This document shows positions 5,131 to 6,338 of a DNA stretch of 6,338 nucleotides, piece by piece. The position numbers were made by a program, and so were the translations under genes. The stretch's first letter is position 1; each line of letters begins with the position of its first letter. This DNA is from Candidatus Hydrogenedentota bacterium (GTDB lineage: Bacteria; Hydrogenedentota; Hydrogenedentia; Hydrogenedentales; CAITNO01): contig JAKPUV010001329.1 in the NCBI GenBank assembly GCA_029554925.1, positions 1 to 6,338 of the forward strand, written 5' to 3'. The notes beneath the pieces were generated by a model, which saw only the letters and a list, made by a program, of their open reading frames with translations, made no database searches and was not told the DNA's origin.

Positions 5131-5178
5131 TATACAAGAAGAGGGAAAGCAACCCCCCTCAAGAAAGGAGAGTCTGAC

Positions 5179-5412
5179 ATGCTTTGCACCCTTCGAAAAT
5201 GCTGGTCTCTTTGTTGGTACCAGGGCCACGGGCCCGGCGGCGTGCGCGTTTACAAGTCGCGCACGAGTCTGCAATTTGCCGTCCGCCGGCGCCTGGGGGC
5301 CGGCCAGTGGAAGCAGGTAGGCTGTCAAATCTACGCCCGCGCCCCCTTTACCGGCGACTGGGAGCCTGTCGCGTGGTGTGAGCCTATGCCCACCATCGAA
5401 TGGGCCGACTGA
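5179..5412 (+). CDS. Cys/Trp-rich small protein of unknown function (77 aa)
   Basis: The ATG at 5179 has a near-ideal AAAGGAG (5164-5170) 8 nt upstream and follows promoter P2. This is the best translation signal in the window, implying high expression. The protein has five Cys (3, 8, 12, 49, 67) and six Trp. Residues 21-55 look like antiparallel strands (GVRVYKS, SLQFAVRRR, KQVGCQIYARA), and the tail is acidic (TIEWAD). The Cys spacing (C3-x4-C8-x3-C12) is not a standard zinc-finger signature, but metal or disulfide binding is possible. There is no membrane segment. The family was not recognised. Its stop overlaps the next start (TGATG), coupling it to a tiny membrane protein. Confidence 0.82.
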   Translation: MLCTLRKCWSLCWYQGHGPGGVRVYKSRTSLQFAVRRRLGAGQWKQVGCQIYARAPFTGDWEPVAWCEPMPTIEWAD

Positions 5413-5534
5413 TGCCCGCCCGCCCTTTGCTACGCGCCGTGCGCGCCGTCCCGTGGGCCTCCGTCGCCCCGTGGGCAATGCTCTACTACTGGGCCGTCGT
5501 CCTGTGCTATGCCCTCGGAGCGGGTCTATTATGA
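5412..5534 (+). CDS. Tiny single-span membrane protein (40 aa)
   Basis: The ATG at 5412 shares its A with the TGA of the upstream gene (TGATG), the classic layout for translational coupling. The 40-aa product begins with a basic segment (Arg4, Arg8, Arg11), then residues 14-40 are almost wholly hydrophobic/aromatic (PWASVAPWAM, LYYWAVVLCYALGAGLL). This predicts one membrane helix with the positive end in the cytoplasm. Size and shape resemble holin-like, toxin-like or small accessory membrane peptides, but no family can be named. Its stop TGA (5532-5534) overlaps an ATG at 5531. It is short and could be fortuitous, but the hydrophobic pattern and coupling argue for a real gene. Confidence 0.62.
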   Translation: MPARPLLRAVRAVPWASVAPWAMLYYWAVVLCYALGAGLL

Positions 5535-5671
5535 AAACAAACACAAACCAACAAACCAGCCCCGGGGGGCTTCGCCCCCCGGCCCCCCGGGGGGGCGCTG
5601 GCGCGCCGCCTTCGGCGGCGCTCCGGCTCCTCCCCCCCATCATCCCCACCACACAGGAGCAAACACAATGA
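5531..5671 (+). CDS. Doubtful 46-aa ORF bridging two genes
   Basis: The ORF starts with ATGA overlap at the stop of the 40-aa membrane gene and ends with ATGA overlap at the start of the 90-aa gene, so it would complete an unbroken chain of coupled genes. The product is Thr/Gln-rich at both ends with a Pro/Gly/Ala-rich middle (TSPGGLRPP, RGGAGAPPSAAL) dictated by two strong hairpins (5562-5582, 5603-5621). The low-complexity content, hairpins and lack of a Shine-Dalgarno site make it likely that this is just an intergenic structured spacer. Confidence 0.25.
   Translation: MKTNTNQQTSPGGLRPPAPRGGAGAPPSAALRLLPPIIPTTQEQTQ
5562..5621 (+). other. Pair of strong TTC-loop hairpins before the 90-aa gene
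   Basis: CCGGGGGGC (5562-5570) pairs with GCCCCCCGG (5574-5582) around TTC. GCGCCGCC (5603-5610) pairs with GGCGGCGC (5614-5621) around TTC. Both are perfect stems of 9 and 8 bp, with no T-run after them. They sit between the membrane-protein gene and the Shine-Dalgarno (5655-5659) of the next gene. They resemble the pair at 6-28 and 45-59 in the P3 leader. They may limit read-through or stabilise the upstream mRNA. Confidence 0.6.
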
Positions 5672-5940
5672 CCGCCTTCTCAGCCGACGACTTGAAAGAA
5701 CTTCTACTCGTGGCCCGTAACCTGGCAGATTGTGCCCTGGGGGCCGCCCAGCGTGGCCATTGGTGGGCCGTTGACTTCAGCATTACAGAAGCCGTGGAAA
5801 ACCTCACGGCCGCCCGCGCCCTGCTTTTCCACCCCGCAGACCTGCAAGACGATCAGCCCGTCCCATTGGTGGGCCATATCGACCTCCCCCCCACCCTGTG
5901 CCCCCCCCCGGTGGATAACCCGCCCCCCATCGGGGGATAA
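5668..5940 (+). CDS. Small helical protein of unknown function (90 aa)
   Basis: The ATG at 5668 has AGGAG (5655-5659) 8 nt upstream. Residues 5-55 are helical with two amphipathic segments (SADDLKELLLVARNLADCAL, then ITEAVENLTAARALLF) joined by a short loop containing GHWWAVD. The last 30 residues are Pro-rich and probably disordered (PPTLCPPPVDNPPPIGG). Nothing catalytic is visible and no family is recognised. The two-helix build could be a dimerising or protein-binding unit. Its 3' end overlaps the first DnaA-box-like repeat (5910-5918), so transcription from P2 runs into the presumed origin, which may matter for replication control (inference). Confidence 0.75.
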   Translation: MTAFSADDLKELLLVARNLADCALGAAQRGHWWAVDFSITEAVENLTAARALLFHPADLQDDQPVPLVGHIDLPPTLCPPPVDNPPPIGG

Positions 5941-5971
5941 CTTCCCGAGTTTTCCACCGCCCCATCCACAA

Positions 5972-6001
5972 CCCCCGGCTTACCAGTGGAAAAGCCGGGG
6001 G
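5972..6001 (+). terminator. Hairpin terminator candidate after the 90-aa gene
   Basis: CCCCCGGCTT (5972-5981) pairs perfectly with AAGCCGGGGG (5992-6001) around a 10-nt loop, and is followed by CTTTCCCCATTTTAT. The T-rich tail is imperfect, but this is the best intrinsic terminator shape in the window and lies 32 nt after the stop of the P2 operon. One DnaA-box-like repeat (5985-5993) sits in its loop and descending arm, so it may equally be an origin element. Confidence 0.5.
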
Positions 6002-6044
6002 CTTTCCCCATTTTATCCACCGAGTTTTCCACCTCATACACAAT

Positions 6045-6059
6045 GTCAAGATTGTTGAC
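6045..6059. promoter_or_regulatory. Candidate operator GTCAA-N5-TTGAC at P3
   Basis: GTCAA (6045-6049), GATTG, TTGAC (6055-6059) is the same inverted repeat, spacing and position relative to the -35 box as at P2 (5091-5105). The conserved half-sites with unrelated spacers argue for a shared regulator, plausibly one of the two RHH proteins. Confidence 0.5.
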
Positions 6060-6083
6060 TTTATGGGGTGCTCGTGTTATACT
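6055..6083 (+). promoter_or_regulatory. Promoter P3 (sigma70 type) of the paralog operon
   Basis: The -35 box TTGACT (6055-6060) and the -10 box TATACT (6078-6083) are separated by 17 bp. The start would be near 6090. Reading around the circle, the transcript passes 108 nt to 6197 and 236 nt of the window start before the first paralog gene at 237. It is embedded in the right part of the DnaA-box cluster, so origin firing and this promoter are physically linked. Confidence 0.85.
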
Positions 6084-6089
6084 TGCGTT

Positions 6090-6197
6090 GTCCCAAAAGT
6101 TGAACAAGCCCGGTTATCCACCGTTTCAACAGCCCTACTACTACCCCTACTTAGCGGAGCTTAAAGTGCTAGTAGTTAGAGTCAGGGAAGGGAGACG
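6090..6197 (+). promoter_or_regulatory. Structured 5' leader (proximal part)
   Basis: This is the first 108 nt of the expected P3 transcript. ACTACTA (6137-6143) pairs with TAGTAGT (6170-6176). CCCT (6133-6136) pairs with AGGG (6184-6187), leaving a 7-nt bulge (6177-6183). Inside, ACTT (6149-6152) pairs with AAGT (6164-6167), and AGC pairs with GCT around GGA. No gene is present. With 1-236 this gives a leader of about 344 nt with at least six stems, which is long for a simple 5' UTR. Confidence 0.45.
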
Positions 6198-6338
6198 ACC
6201 CCCCAGGAGGGCTTCGCCCCCCTGGACCCCCCTGGAAAGGTCAGCCCTTCGGGCTGGATTCCCCGGAGGCGGGGGGGGTCCCCCCGCACCCCCCCTGAAA
6301 GGCAGGCTTAAGATGGGTTGCGAGTAGGACTGGTGAAC
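6198..6338. repeat. Right copy of exact terminal direct repeat (circular contig overlap)
   Basis: This copy is identical base for base to 1-141. It should be counted once; after removing it the molecule is 6197 bp. The hairpins described for 6-28, 45-59, 72-90 and the start of 118-153 therefore also appear here. Confidence 0.93.

Larger units (their letters stand above)
5910..6122. other. Candidate replication origin: cluster of DnaA-box-like 9-mers
   Basis: Against the DnaA consensus TTWTCCACA, near-matches lie at 5910-5918 (reverse, TTATCCACC), 5950-5958 (TTTTCCACC), 5962-5970 (CCATCCACA), 5985-5993 (reverse, TTTTCCACT), 6013-6021 (TTATCCACC), 6025-6033 (TTTTCCACC) and 6114-6122 (TTATCCACC). 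GGGGATAA at 5933-5940 is a weaker eighth. Most share TTWTCCACC, with C in the last position. The segment 6010-6100 is the most AT-rich part of this area and could be the unwinding region. Clusters of DnaA boxes mark host-dependent origins of plasmids and chromosomes. Alternatively the repeats could bind an element-encoded protein. No initiator gene accompanies them. Confidence 0.65.

Noticed and set aside
4325..5152. Long - strand open frame (275 aa) over the GC-rich block
   Set aside because: It mirrors the + strand frames because of the inverted repeat, is Arg/Pro-rich and has no promoter or ribosome site. The similarity between strands is palindromy, not homology.
6076..6105. Possible minus-strand promoter over P3 (TATAAC with a TTCAAC 17 bp away) that could make an antisense RNA
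   Set aside because: The -35 match is only half of consensus and the -10 lies inside the P3 -10 box. It is insufficient to claim an RNA I-like antisense transcript.
5853..6107. 84-aa - strand frame with repeated VENS/STG strings
   Set aside because: The repeats are translations of the DnaA-box-like 9-mers; there is no ribosome site or promoter.

Overview
This window reads as one complete small circular DNA element of about 6.2 kb, linearised at an arbitrary point. The first 141 bases (1-141) and the last 141 bases (6198-6338) are identical, so the closed circle is most simply 6197 bp. The DNA is very GC-rich and all convincing genes lie on the + strand. They have bacterial-style Shine-Dalgarno sites, sigma70-type promoters and DnaA-box-like 9-mers, so the host is most likely a high-GC bacterium; I cannot name the taxon. 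I recognise no replication initiator, mobilisation gene, integrase, capsid or terminase. It is best described as a cryptic plasmid or plasmid-like phage/satellite element.

Layout around the circle. (1) 5910-6122: a cluster of DnaA-box-like repeats, the best origin candidate, ending in promoter P3 (6055-6083). (2) P3 would transcribe a leader of about 340 nt (6090-6197 joined to 1-236) carrying at least six hairpins. (3) 237-2423: three tandem genes for diverged paralogs of 228, 234 and 236 aa. All share an N-terminal glycine-rich strand region, a helical W..L.......W segment and a beta-rich C-terminal half. They are of unknown function and resemble proteins seen in environmental phage contigs. 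(4) Promoter P1 (2530-2558) drives four packed small genes (2606-3781). The first and last encode ribbon-helix-helix DNA-binding proteins; the two middle ones encode small alpha/beta proteins. (5) 3782-5090: about 1.3 kb of extremely GC-rich DNA with no credible gene. It is full of hairpins and has an approximately 360-nt imperfect inverted repeat with exact 49-bp outer arms. (6) Promoter P2 (5101-5130) drives a Cys/Trp-rich 77-aa protein, a 40-aa single-span membrane protein, a doubtful 46-aa ORF and a 90-aa helical protein that runs into the origin region.

How it may work together (inference). The three promoters are near copies (TTGACT, 17-18 bp, TATACT). P2 and P3 also carry the inverted repeat GTCAA-N5-TTGAC over the -35 box, the arrangement expected for a CopG/Arc-type repressor site. 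The two RHH proteins are therefore candidate regulators of the P2 operon and of the P3 leader/paralog operon. With no Rep protein visible, replication probably relies on host DnaA at 5910-6122, or on a structured RNA such as the P3 leader, or on the large palindromic region.
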